A model generated the notes under the pieces. The model searched no databases. It saw only the letters and a list, made by a program, of their open reading frames with translations, and was not told the origin of the DNA. The position numbers were made by a program, and so were the translations under genes. Shown one piece after another: positions 1 to 7,796 of a stretch of DNA of 64,000 nucleotides. The stretch's first letter is position 1, and every line of letters begins with the position of its first letter. Source of the DNA: DAIOEK01 sp963828285 (lineage in GTDB: Bacteria > Chloroflexota > Anaerolineae > Anaerolineales > Anaerolineaceae); the NCBI GenBank assembly GCA_963828285.1, contig CAWHEB010000004.1:124001-188000 (forward strand), given 5' to 3'.

Positions 1-10
1 CATGGATTGA

Positions 11-1369
11 TCACAAGGTTTTATGGATCTCTTTGAACACGTCCTCCAGTCTGTCAAGAACTGCGTCGATTTGTTCGTAAGTGATCACAAGCGGTGGTTC
101 AATGCGGATGGTTACCGCACTGATCAGGGTACCTGCCACTAAGACACCACGTTTGAACAGACCGGCGGCGGCTTTGTAACCAATTTCACCATCGGTAAAA
201 TGCATTCCGATGAGTAATCCCTTACCGGTGATCTTGGCGAGAATGCCAGGATATTTTTCCTTCAAGGCATTTAGTTTTGGCATAATATAATCGCCCTTGG
301 CTGCTGCCTGTTCCCAGAGTCTCTCACGTAAGGTGACATTGATGGCTGCAATCGCCGCGGAACAAGCCAAAGCTCCACCACCAGTTGTTGTAGTGTGGAT
401 GAATGGATTGGGATCCATCATGACTTTCCAGATTTCTTCATTGGCACAGAAGGTACTGATGGGCATAACGCCGCCACCGAGCGATTTTGCTGTTGCCAGA
501 ATATCAGGGACAACATCCCAGTGATCTAAGCCCCAGAGCTTGCCAGTTCTACCCAAACCTGTCTGAACTTCATCAGCAATGAGGAGAACGCCATATTTCT
601 TCGTTATTTCGCGGACTTTCGGCCAGTAATCATCTGGAGGAACAATTGCGCCGGCTTCTCCCTGGATGGGCTCCAGTAAAACTGCAGCAATTTCGACACC
701 AACTGTATTACAGATGTCCAATTGTTTTTCGAGGGCTTGCCAATCACCAAACGGCACATGATAGACTGGTCCACCGTACAATAAACCCGGGGGTTGGCGA
801 TAGTCTTTTTTGCCCATCATGCTCAAGGAACCCATGGTTTTACCGTGGAATGCTTTAACGGCGACGATAAAGCCGGGTTTTTGAGTGTACATTTTGGCTA
901 ACTTGATTGCTCCTTCGATCGCTTCGGTACCACTTGCACAGAAGAAACTGTATTTAATGTCGCCAGGAGTTATTTCTGACATCAATCTGGCCAAAACTCC
1001 ACGTAAAGGATCAATTAATTCCTGGCTTGGCATGGGGGTCCGTTTGAGCTGTGAAGCCACCGCTTCAACAACTTCCGGATGTCCCCAACCAAGGTCCATC
1101 ATTCCATAACCACCCAGGCAGTCAATGTATTCTCTGCCGAGGACATCATAAAAAATTGCCCCTTTCCCATTCCATTCTGTCGCTGCCCAATCCCCTGCGA
1201 CAGTCATGGATTTACGATATTCCAGCCATCCTCTATTGAAGAATTCGGAAAAGTTATATTTGCTCTCCTCAATAATCGCTTTGCCTTCATCTTCAGAAAC
1301 TTTTGGCCTTTTGATCAGTTCCAACCACTTACTTGAGTATGCGATTGCATCTTCATAAGACTTTGGCAT
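11..1369 (-). CDS. patA: Class III aminotransferase, putrescine aminotransferase type
   Basis: PLP-dependent class III aminotransferase of 452 residues. It matches E. coli putrescine:2-oxoglutarate aminotransferase (PatA/YgjG) end to end as I remember that sequence: EYRKS near residue 50, DCLGGYG near 85, YSFFCASGTEA near 140, LLEPIQGE near 230, and VAGTL with IRIEPPL near the C terminus. The Schiff-base lysine should be the K of ATAKSLGGG, around residue 290. The family moves an amino group from a diamine or omega-amino acid to 2-oxoglutarate in the cytoplasm. The ATG follows GGAGG in the upstream sequence (minus strand), about 7 bases away. It is transcribed away from the next gene and appears monocistronic here. 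The exact amine substrate is inferred; acetylornithine or 4-aminobutyrate would be alternatives. Confidence 0.85.
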   Translation of the reverse strand: MPKSYEDAIAYSSKWLELIKRPKVSEDEGKAIIEESKYNFSEFFNRGWLEYRKSMTVAGDWAATEWNGKGAIFYDVLGREYIDCLGGYGMMDLGWGHPEVVEAVASQLKRTPMPSQELIDPLRGVLARLMSEITPGDIKYSFFCASGTEAIEGAIKLAKMYTQKPGFIVAVKAFHGKTMGSLSMMGKKDYRQPPGLLYGGPVYHVPFGDWQALEKQLDICNTVGVEIAAVLLEPIQGEAGAIVPPDDYWPKVREITKKYGVLLIADEVQTGLGRTGKLWGLDHWDVVPDILATAKSLGGGVMPISTFCANEEIWKVMMDPNPFIHTTTTGGGALACSAAIAAINVTLRERLWEQAAAKGDYIMPKLNALKEKYPGILAKITGKGLLIGMHFTDGEIGYKAAAGLFKRGVLVAGTLISAVTIRIEPPLVITYEQIDAVLDRLEDVFKEIHKTL

Positions 1370-1932
1370 AAATCCTCCATGAAAAAAAGATTGAATTGGG
1401 ATGGTTTTATCTAAACTGGGGATGGATTCGGTTAGTAATTATTCACACAAAATAAAATCTCCTCGCAGAATAACCAGTTTGGGTACCTGCTAAGTAAAGG
1501 GATCAAGCAGAGACAAAGTGTTACGTGCTGTATGACAAAGTATTTAAGCTGTAAGAACAGCGATACTCCCACCCAAAGCTAACGTCTCAAACGAACCAAT
1601 ATTTTGTGTGACCTGGGGAAAAATTCCAGATGTTGTAAGTATTGCGATACAGGATTGTCGAAAAACTACTAAACCCATTATATATAAGAATCCACATAAT
1701 AATACAAGGAACTTGGCTATTTTTGCGGTATTTCGTGAAATATTGTCGAATTCGGAAGGTTGATTATATTTTCAAAATTGAAAGGTATGATAATTCGAAC
1801 ACACAAAGATGATTTCCTCACCAGCAATGCTTTTCATCTACAGACTTTGGATTACAATTGATAGGACAGGTACATAAAACCTGTCTCTTTAAGTAAATTA
1901 TCCTGTTTATCCGTACCACTTAAGGAGTAGCC
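1370..1932. other. 563-base AT-rich intergenic region between divergent genes
   Basis: No credible coding region or RNA gene is visible. It must hold the promoters for the leftward aminotransferase and the rightward gene at 1933. A weak candidate for the latter is TTGTCG (1743-1748) with TATATT (1765-1770), 16 bases apart. A hairpin with arms GACAGGT (1865-1871) and ACCTGTC (1879-1885), followed by TCTTT, lies 47 bases before the ATG and could be a leader terminator or attenuator. None of these sites is certain. Confidence 0.4.
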
Positions 1933-3009
1933 ATGAGCCAATTCACTTATCCATTCGTTTTCAAAGAAGAGGATTCGAGCGAGGTTCATGGCTCCCTAAC
2001 TCTAGAAAAACCGCTTCCTTTCCACTACAATTCCTGGGGGAGCGGTTTTTATCGTCCCGGGAAGATTTCCATCGAAGGTTATCGTGATCTGGAACTGATG
2101 TTGTATCACTCCGATGCAACTGCAGCCTTCATGTATTTACGAAGCAGCGAAATCGATCCTAACCAGCTATCCATTATCGGGATCGAGCCATCCATGTTTA
2201 CAAACCAGGAAACCATTCCTCTCCCCGGTCAGCTATGCCTCGGATCCAGCCGTTCCGGCTTGATTGGTAAAGCCATGGTGGATATTTTCAGCGCTCCACC
2301 GATCAGAAACACGATCACAGCCATTGGTCAGCATAATTTGGCGATATTTCCCATCGCTCGTGAAGGGTTAAAATATCACGTGTCTGAAGCGATCTTCGAA
2401 AACTTTGGATATTATTGTGATGAGGTCGTGTTGGATGCTCACCATGTATTTGATAGTTCCGTGCCGGTTTATAACCGAAAAGTAGAGATGACTTTGTTTA
2501 AAGATAAGGACTTGGACAGAGTCCAAAAGGAAAACATCACAGCCGCTTTTCTGGCTGATAGTATTGCCAGTGGTCTGGTAATGAAGGAGGTGATTGCTCG
2601 GGTAAACGAGCGATTTGACCGTATTCAACAGGTTGAAGTCATCTCTCCACTAGCAACTGTCCGTGGATTATGCCGCATCGCCCGAAGCGAAGCAACCAAT
2701 CGCACCCGGGTCCGGGTTCACGTTTTTGAAACTTTACTGAATGCTCTGCCTCCTGACTATTATTATTCCGCACATTTCAATATTCCCGAATTCCATATTC
2801 AACCTGAATTAGAAGCACAGTATAGAGAATGGTGGGGACAAGACTCCAAAGGTAACTTTATTGCTGATACAGCCTGTGCTGGGTATGGTTGGAGTGAAGT
2901 GTTTTACTCTCCACGAAAACAGATTCAGATGATGAACAGCCAATTAAACTCAAGGCATAATCTTTCCGTGGCTGACATTATCAAGCGTAATACACTATTA
3001 AAAGATTAA
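1933..3009 (+). CDS. Unrecognised protein, possible phosphoribosyltransferase-like fold
   Basis: Soluble protein of 358 residues with no signal peptide or membrane segment; I do not recognise the family with confidence. The middle part has an order of motifs like type I phosphoribosyltransferases: AIFPIAREGL (about 137-146, compare the PI.RaG segment), DEVVLDAHHV (about 162-171), a short acidic-loop candidate LADSIASG (about 207-214, compare the PRPP loop D..aTG), then VEVISPLATVRGL (about 234-246, compare the VisplaapeGl strand of uracil phosphoribosyltransferases). The last 110 residues are rich in Tyr, Phe and Trp and resemble nothing I know. The start follows a clean AAGGAG (1922-1927) before the ATG. 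The HAD phosphatase gene begins 37 bases downstream, so the two are probably cotranscribed. Confidence 0.6.
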   Translation: MSQFTYPFVFKEEDSSEVHGSLTLEKPLPFHYNSWGSGFYRPGKISIEGYRDLELMLYHSDATAAFMYLRSSEIDPNQLSIIGIEPSMFTNQETIPLPGQLCLGSSRSGLIGKAMVDIFSAPPIRNTITAIGQHNLAIFPIAREGLKYHVSEAIFENFGYYCDEVVLDAHHVFDSSVPVYNRKVEMTLFKDKDLDRVQKENITAAFLADSIASGLVMKEVIARVNERFDRIQQVEVISPLATVRGLCRIARSEATNRTRVRVHVFETLLNALPPDYYYSAHFNIPEFHIQPELEAQYREWWGQDSKGNFIADTACAGYGWSEVFYSPRKQIQMMNSQLNSRHNLSVADIIKRNTLLKD

Positions 3010-3046
3010 CTGTGATCAAGTCGATTTCATTCAACATCTTATAAAG

Positions 3047-3853
3047 ATGAAATATATCCTTGTTACAGATCTGGATGGTACTTTGCTGGATCAGCATGAA
3101 CGGATCCATCCTGATGATTTGGCGATTCTGAATCATTTGCCTGATGATGTTGTTTTTATTCCCGCTTCGGGCAGATCTCTTCACTCTATCAAACACATGT
3201 TCAGCAGTAATGGATTTTCACCTACAACGCCATTCCCATTCCCGGTAATCACTCTGAATGGATCAATGGGCTATTTGCCGGGTGAATTGGAATTATTCTT
3301 TCACCAATTGGACGCTGAAATCATTTCCAATGTATTGACTATTGTCAAAGAATATCCAGAAATCTGCTTCCTCTTTCTTGATCAAAAGAATGCATATATG
3401 GTTAACGAAACCATGTTTGGGCAACTCGGCGAACGAAGGTACAAATTCGGTGCCCTTCAATTTAATGATCAGATACCTCTGGATCATTTTGCCAAGATCA
3501 TGTGCTTAAGTGATGACACGAAATCATTGAAGCGATTTCAAAGAAGAGTTTCCACTTTGCCGGCTACTTATGCTTTCAGTATGGAAACGATCTTTGAAAT
3601 TACACCACCCCAAGTAAATAAAGGATCCGCATTACGTCAGATATTGCAGGTGCTTGGGGATGCTGAAATAAAGATCCTTGTTGCTGGAGATGGAGAGAAT
3701 GATATCGACATGCTACGTATCGCCGATATCAATTTCACTTCCAGTGAAAGCCCCGAAAAGATCAAAAAGGAAGCCATGGTTATTTTTGAACAAGGAAAAG
3801 GATTGCTGCGTTGTATGCTGGATCAAGTAGACCATTCCAGAAATAGTCAATAA
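3047..3853 (+). CDS. HAD superfamily hydrolase, Cof/YidA type
   Basis: Haloacid-dehalogenase-like phosphatase of 268 residues, Cof-type (class IIB cap). Motif I is DLDGTLL at residues 8-14 with Asp8 as the expected nucleophile and Asp10 as acid/base; motif II is the S of PASGRS near residue 42; the Lys of motif III is in VNKGSALR near 190; motif IV is GDGENDIDML near residue 215. Such enzymes hydrolyse sugar phosphates, flavin mononucleotide or other small phosphate esters, and the substrate cannot be read from sequence. The ribosome site is weak. The gene probably forms a two-gene unit with the phosphoribosyltransferase-like gene upstream and ends at a hairpin shared with the converging isomerase gene. 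Confidence 0.88.
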   Translation: MKYILVTDLDGTLLDQHERIHPDDLAILNHLPDDVVFIPASGRSLHSIKHMFSSNGFSPTTPFPFPVITLNGSMGYLPGELELFFHQLDAEIISNVLTIVKEYPEICFLFLDQKNAYMVNETMFGQLGERRYKFGALQFNDQIPLDHFAKIMCLSDDTKSLKRFQRRVSTLPATYAFSMETIFEITPPQVNKGSALRQILQVLGDAEIKILVAGDGENDIDMLRIADINFTSSESPEKIKKEAMVIFEQGKGLLRCMLDQVDHSRNSQ

Positions 3854-3874
3854 TTACCCCTTCTGTATAAAAAC

Positions 3875-3913
3875 AACCCTCCCACAATCCAAATCACGAT
3901 CATGGGAGGGTTT
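3875..3913. terminator. Bidirectional terminator between converging genes
   Basis: Perfect ten-base inverted repeat AACCCTCCCA (3875-3884) and TGGGAGGGTT (3903-3912) with an 18-base loop. It lies between the HAD gene and the converging TIM-barrel gene, with A-rich sequence on the left and TTT on the right. Confidence 0.6.
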
Positions 3914-3935
3914 CTGATTCACATAATAGTATGGA

Positions 3936-4898
3936 CTAAGCCCAGAACATCTCACCTGGAGCTTCAGTGGTGACAGCATCCCGAAGAGCATCGAATCCTT
4001 TTTTGATGCCCTCGTCTGTGGACATCAACGCATCTTCATGCTCTATGGAGATAACATAGTCGTAGCCAACAAGTCTCAATGCACTGACAATATCCTTCCA
4101 GACTTTGATGTCATGACCATATCCGATCGTTCTGAATGTCCACGACCTGTTTAAAATATCCGAATACGGTTTGGCATCATTACATCCATTTACCGTTACA
4201 TTGAATTGATCGACATAGCAATCTTTCCCGTGGACGTGATGGATGGCATTGCCCAACTTTCTTATGGCAGAAACCGGATCAACCCCATTCCAGAATAAGT
4301 GGCTTGGATCAAAATTGGCACCCAACGCTGAGCCGCATTCCACCCGCATTCGCAGCATGGTGTCCACATTGTAGATCAGCATTCCGGGGTGCATCTCAAT
4401 ACCGATCTTCACACCGTGGTCTGCGGCAAATTTGGTTGCAGATTTCCAATATGGAATGCCAACCTCATCCCACTGATATTTGGACATCTCGAGGAAATGA
4501 GGAGGCCACGGGCAGGTGACCCAATTGGAACGGGTGTCCCCTTTAGTGCCTGCCGGTAATCCTGACATCGTATTGACCACGGGAACCTTGAGCAATGCCG
4601 CCAGTTCCACAGATTTTTTGAATGTGGTATCTGCTTCTTCAGCCACCTTTTTATCAGGGCTGAGGTGGTCATAATGACAGCTTAATGCACTTAGGATCAA
4701 TCCGCGTTTTTCAAATTCTGCGAGATAGGCATCCCGGCTGGTTTTACTGGCTAATAATTCATCCACGTTACAATGATGAGAACCTGGCCATCCGCCTGAA
4801 CCTACTTCAGCTGCAGTTCCTCCGATCTCCTTGATCTTATCAAGTGCTTTCCCTAATGATAAATTCTGGAATAATACTGAAAATACTCCTATGCGCAT
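3936..4898 (-). CDS. Sugar phosphate isomerase/epimerase (xylose-isomerase-like TIM barrel)
   Basis: Protein of 320 residues in the AP-endonuclease-2 / xylose isomerase-like TIM-barrel family. The four metal ligands expected of the family are present in order: Glu in KIGIEMHPG, Asp in GANFDPSH, His in HHVHGKD, and Glu in VISIEHED near the C terminus. FDPSHLFW is typical of inosose-dehydratase or hydroxypyruvate-isomerase-like members that act on keto sugars. The start follows AGGAGG closely. It is the last gene of the leftward sugar region, 140 bases after the PfkB gene, so it may be cotranscribed or have its own promoter. Substrate unknown; isomerisation, epimerisation or dehydration of a keto sugar is all the family name supports. 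Confidence 0.85.
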   Translation of the reverse strand: MRIGVFSVLFQNLSLGKALDKIKEIGGTAAEVGSGGWPGSHHCNVDELLASKTSRDAYLAEFEKRGLILSALSCHYDHLSPDKKVAEEADTTFKKSVELAALLKVPVVNTMSGLPAGTKGDTRSNWVTCPWPPHFLEMSKYQWDEVGIPYWKSATKFAADHGVKIGIEMHPGMLIYNVDTMLRMRVECGSALGANFDPSHLFWNGVDPVSAIRKLGNAIHHVHGKDCYVDQFNVTVNGCNDAKPYSDILNRSWTFRTIGYGHDIKVWKDIVSALRLVGYDYVISIEHEDALMSTDEGIKKGFDALRDAVTTEAPGEMFWA

Positions 4899-5038
4899 GA
4901 TAATCCTCCTGATCGATATTTTTATTATTTTCCGAGTCTATAAAAGACGGTATTAATTTTTCTACAATTCGATAGTCTTTACATAAACCAATAGCATCAT
5001 AGCTTAATGTCCTTTAATGTTATTCCTTTGCCTTGTTC

Positions 5039-6034
5039 CTATCCTCTGTCCTTGCCTGATCGTGATTCAAGAAATGCTTGTATAGTATCTGCATCCGGTA
5101 AAGCAGGGATGGCTCCGACTTTTGTAGCTGTGATCGCACCGACTGCACTTGCGTAAGTCAAAATTTCGTTCAATACTTCCCAGGATAACAGATCATAGAG
5201 AGGAACCTGTGATTCAACGATCTTCCCCAGGATACCTGAAAGAAACGCATCGCCACAACCTGTTGCATCCTCAGTTTCTACCCGGAAAGGTGGAACAAAC
5301 CCTTGAACAGATTTCGTGAAATACCAGCTCCCATTTTCTCCCAGGGTGACAATGACCAGTTTTGGTCCACGGCTGAGTAAAGAGGGTGCGCCAATAATCG
5401 GGTCGTCCGAACCAGTCAATAATTTCAATTCCACTTCGTTGAGCTTGACTACATCGGCGCGAGGTAAGTACTTCTCGATCCATTCTACTGCCTGGTTTGG
5501 ATCATCCCACAAATTTGGACGGTAGTTGATATCAAACGATATTATCGCTCCAGAGTTTCCAGCCAATTCCAATGAAGCAGAAATTCCTTCCCGAGATTGT
5601 GTCTCGCTCAGACCGGGAGAATCGAAATGGAAAACAGCGCAGGATGAGATCAATTTTCTTCTTGCCGTGTTAAGTGAATTGCTTCTGCCTGATCCTGTAA
5701 ACCTATAAAATACGAATTCCGAATGGTATGGGTCTGGTTGGGCGATGAATGCGATGGTCGTCTTGATACTAGGATCTTCAATAACCCCAACAGTATTCAC
5801 GCCTTCGTTTTTCAATATGTTTATGAGGAGTTTTCCAAAAGGATCCTTTCCAACTTTTCCAATAAAAGCAGATGGAAATCCCTGGCGAGCTAATGCAACA
5901 GCAATATTTGCTGGCGCACCACCTGGTTTTGGAATGAAAGCGGTCACCTGATCAAGTGTTTTTCCTTTTTCTGCTGGGAACATATCGACCAGGACGACTC
6001 CCATTGTGACGATCAATCCCAAATTTGGTTTCAT
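5039..6034 (-). CDS. PfkB-family carbohydrate kinase, fructokinase-like
   Basis: Ribokinase-family sugar kinase of 331 residues. The N-terminal PfkB signature reads GGAPANIAVALARQG (about 38-52), the fructokinase form, followed by FIGKVGKDPFG. The C-terminal signature is DATGCGDAFLSG (about 258-269), where the last Asp of GCGD is the expected catalytic base. Most family members have GAGD here, so Cys for Ala in the anion hole is unusual. Overall spacing and the FDINYRPNLW block fit fructokinases (D-fructose to fructose 6-phosphate). It follows the main leftward operon after a hairpin at 6091-6125 and may be reached by read-through. 2-Keto-3-deoxygluconate kinase is a less likely alternative. 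Confidence 0.85.
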   Translation of the reverse strand: MKPNLGLIVTMGVVLVDMFPAEKGKTLDQVTAFIPKPGGAPANIAVALARQGFPSAFIGKVGKDPFGKLLINILKNEGVNTVGVIEDPSIKTTIAFIAQPDPYHSEFVFYRFTGSGRSNSLNTARRKLISSCAVFHFDSPGLSETQSREGISASLELAGNSGAIISFDINYRPNLWDDPNQAVEWIEKYLPRADVVKLNEVELKLLTGSDDPIIGAPSLLSRGPKLVIVTLGENGSWYFTKSVQGFVPPFRVETEDATGCGDAFLSGILGKIVESQVPLYDLLSWEVLNEILTYASAVGAITATKVGAIPALPDADTIQAFLESRSGKDRG

Positions 6035-6090
6035 TTGCCTTTACCAGTTCATTTCGCGTGGAGTTGTAGGGTTTTCATCCATAATATTGA

Positions 6091-6125
6091 AAAAAGACAA
6101 TCGATAATTATTCGATTGTCTTTTT
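6091..6125 (-). terminator. Terminator at the end of the leftward sugar operon
   Basis: Palindrome of AAAAAGACAATCGA (6091-6104) and TCGATTGTCTTTTT (6112-6125) with a short AT loop. It lies between the stop of the shikimate-dehydrogenase-like gene and the start of the PfkB gene. Read leftward, it has a G+C stem core and a run of T at its end. It probably reduces expression of the two genes after it. Confidence 0.7.
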
Positions 6126-6144
6126 ATTATTACATATTCATACA

Positions 6145-7089
6145 CTAACGCACTGTTGCTGCAACTTTGTTCAGCCGTTCGAACAGATCTGCTGTCAGAT
6201 CCAGGTGCAAAACCTGGGCAACAACCTGTGTCCATCCATGGACAAAATACAACCAACCGTCTTCCACAACAAGCTTTCTACTTTCCTTTTGTGCATTGGA
6301 CTGATGAAGAAAATCCAATTCACCGCGATAATTGAATTCCCAGGATACTGCGTGCATCGGGAATATCCCTTCCCAGGTGATCGGCGATCCTGGTGTGTCC
6401 TTGCCCATACCGGTTGCATTAATGATGACACTGTATTCCGGGAATTTTTCCATGATCTTGTCATTGACCGACGGATCTGCATTCTGGATATACTCCACTT
6501 GAATATCAGTTTTTAATTTACCAACCATCTCCTGCGCGTGATCCAACCTACCCTGTGACCTGTTCACAAAAGTGAATTTCTTTGGCCGATCGGCCGGATT
6601 GGGTTTGTTGATAAGATGTAACAGGGTAGCGATAGCCGATCCCCCAGCTCCAAAACTCAAAACATCTCCACCAGTACGTCCGAAGTAGCCGTCGCCAATG
6701 ATCGCATCCAGACTCTTCCCGGAAGTGATCGGATCCTTGGCGTGACCTTCAAGACGGCCATCCAATTTCGAGATACTTGAGATCTCATCGGTGATCTTTG
6801 CGTACGGATCAAGATAATCGAACATGTCCCGGGCAGCAGTGAGTAAATCGATCTTGTGGGTAGTGACCAGAGCGCCCTGGGAGAACGGATCATATTTAAT
6901 TTGAGCTACTGCCTGCCGGTAAACCTCAGGGTCATCGTGAATCTTGCAGTCACACCCTTCCATGACCACATCTTCGCGGCCAATTTCCTTCATCCACAGT
7001 GGAAAAACTTTCATAATGGATGATTTGGTTGTGGTCACTCCGATAAAATAAAATGTAGGTACTTTCTTTGTAACAATTGGATAATTCAC
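6145..7089 (-). CDS. Shikimate-dehydrogenase-like oxidoreductase
   Basis: NAD(P)-dependent oxidoreductase related to AroE. The N-terminal half aligns with the shikimate-binding domain: the catalytic Lys is in GALVTTHKID (compare NVTxPxK), and the catalytic Asp is in GHAKDPITSG (compare NTDxxG). The Rossmann loop is GAGGSAIATLL, followed by VNRSQGR, which resembles NADP-binding vNRt. The SxS pair that holds shikimate in AroE is replaced by TKSS in GVTTTKSSIMKVFPL, so the substrate is probably another hydroxy acid or a sugar derivative. I place the start at the GTG at 7089, because GGGAGG sits 7 bases upstream of it; earlier in-frame ATG and GTG codons lie inside or before that ribosome site. 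It is the last gene of the eight-gene leftward operon, 33 bases after the aldolase. Confidence 0.8.
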   Translation of the reverse strand: MNYPIVTKKVPTFYFIGVTTTKSSIMKVFPLWMKEIGREDVVMEGCDCKIHDDPEVYRQAVAQIKYDPFSQGALVTTHKIDLLTAARDMFDYLDPYAKITDEISSISKLDGRLEGHAKDPITSGKSLDAIIGDGYFGRTGGDVLSFGAGGSAIATLLHLINKPNPADRPKKFTFVNRSQGRLDHAQEMVGKLKTDIQVEYIQNADPSVNDKIMEKFPEYSVIINATGMGKDTPGSPITWEGIFPMHAVSWEFNYRGELDFLHQSNAQKESRKLVVEDGWLYFVHGWTQVVAQVLHLDLTADLFERLNKVAATVR

Positions 7090-7122
7090 TTTTCCGCCTC
7101 CCATTTCATTTTGTCCAAACAC

Positions 7123-7770
7123 CTACTTGGCTCTTGCATTATTTACTACGCGGACGAATTCTGCAGCTTTTTGGGCTATTTCATCAAACTTGCCTTCTTT
7201 TGCCAACTGAGGAGGACACAATTCACTTCCAGCGCCAACTGCCACCACCCCAGCCGCAAACCAATCTGCAACATTCCCGGCATTCACCCCGCCGGTAGGC
7301 ATCATTGGGATGTATGGGAATGGACCTTTTAATGCTTTGATGTATCCTGGCCCGGCAAGTGAGCCAGGGAAGATCTTAACGACATCTGTCCCAGCCTGGT
7401 ATGCTTGAAAAACCTCGGTGGGAGTAAATGCACCTGCCATGGTGACTAATCCGCTTTGCGCCATGGCTGTCACCAACTCTTTTTCACAGATCGGACTGAC
7501 CAGGAAATTTGCACCTGCAGCCTTTGCTGTAGCAACCTGGGATGGTGATGTCAATGTTCCCATCCCTAGCAATATTTCATCACCATACTTTTGGGAAAGG
7601 GTCTTGACCACTTCTTCCGCGTTGGGTGTGCTATAGGTGATCTCAATACCCAGCACGCCGCCCTTGACCAGTGCATCGACCATCTGAACGGTCAAATCCT
7701 GAGATGGTCCCCGGATAACTGCCAATAACCCAAGTTTATTTACTTTTTCGAGTACTTTTGCTTTTTCCAT
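7123..7770 (-). CDS. KDPG / KHG aldolase family protein
   Basis: Class I aldolase of 215 residues, the usual length for 2-dehydro-3-deoxy-phosphogluconate / 4-hydroxy-2-oxoglutarate aldolase (Eda family). The Schiff-base Lys is in DVVKIFPGS (about 131-139); Glu of GIEITYSTP (about 42-46) is the expected acid/base; MPTGGVNAGN (about 161-170) is the phosphate or carboxylate loop. The family cleaves 2-keto-3-deoxy (phospho)aldonates to pyruvate and an aldehyde. The typical Arg before the lysine region (LRVRP.) is not evident, so substrate preference is open. It sits between a 2-hydroxyacid dehydrogenase and the AroE relative, and its presence suggests that the pathway ends in pyruvate. Confidence 0.88.
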   Translation of the reverse strand: MEKAKVLEKVNKLGLLAVIRGPSQDLTVQMVDALVKGGVLGIEITYSTPNAEEVVKTLSQKYGDEILLGMGTLTSPSQVATAKAAGANFLVSPICEKELVTAMAQSGLVTMAGAFTPTEVFQAYQAGTDVVKIFPGSLAGPGYIKALKGPFPYIPMMPTGGVNAGNVADWFAAGVVAVGAGSELCPPQLAKEGKFDEIAQKAAEFVRVVNNARAK

Positions 7771-7796
7771 TGTTTTGATCCTTCAAGTATTGGACA

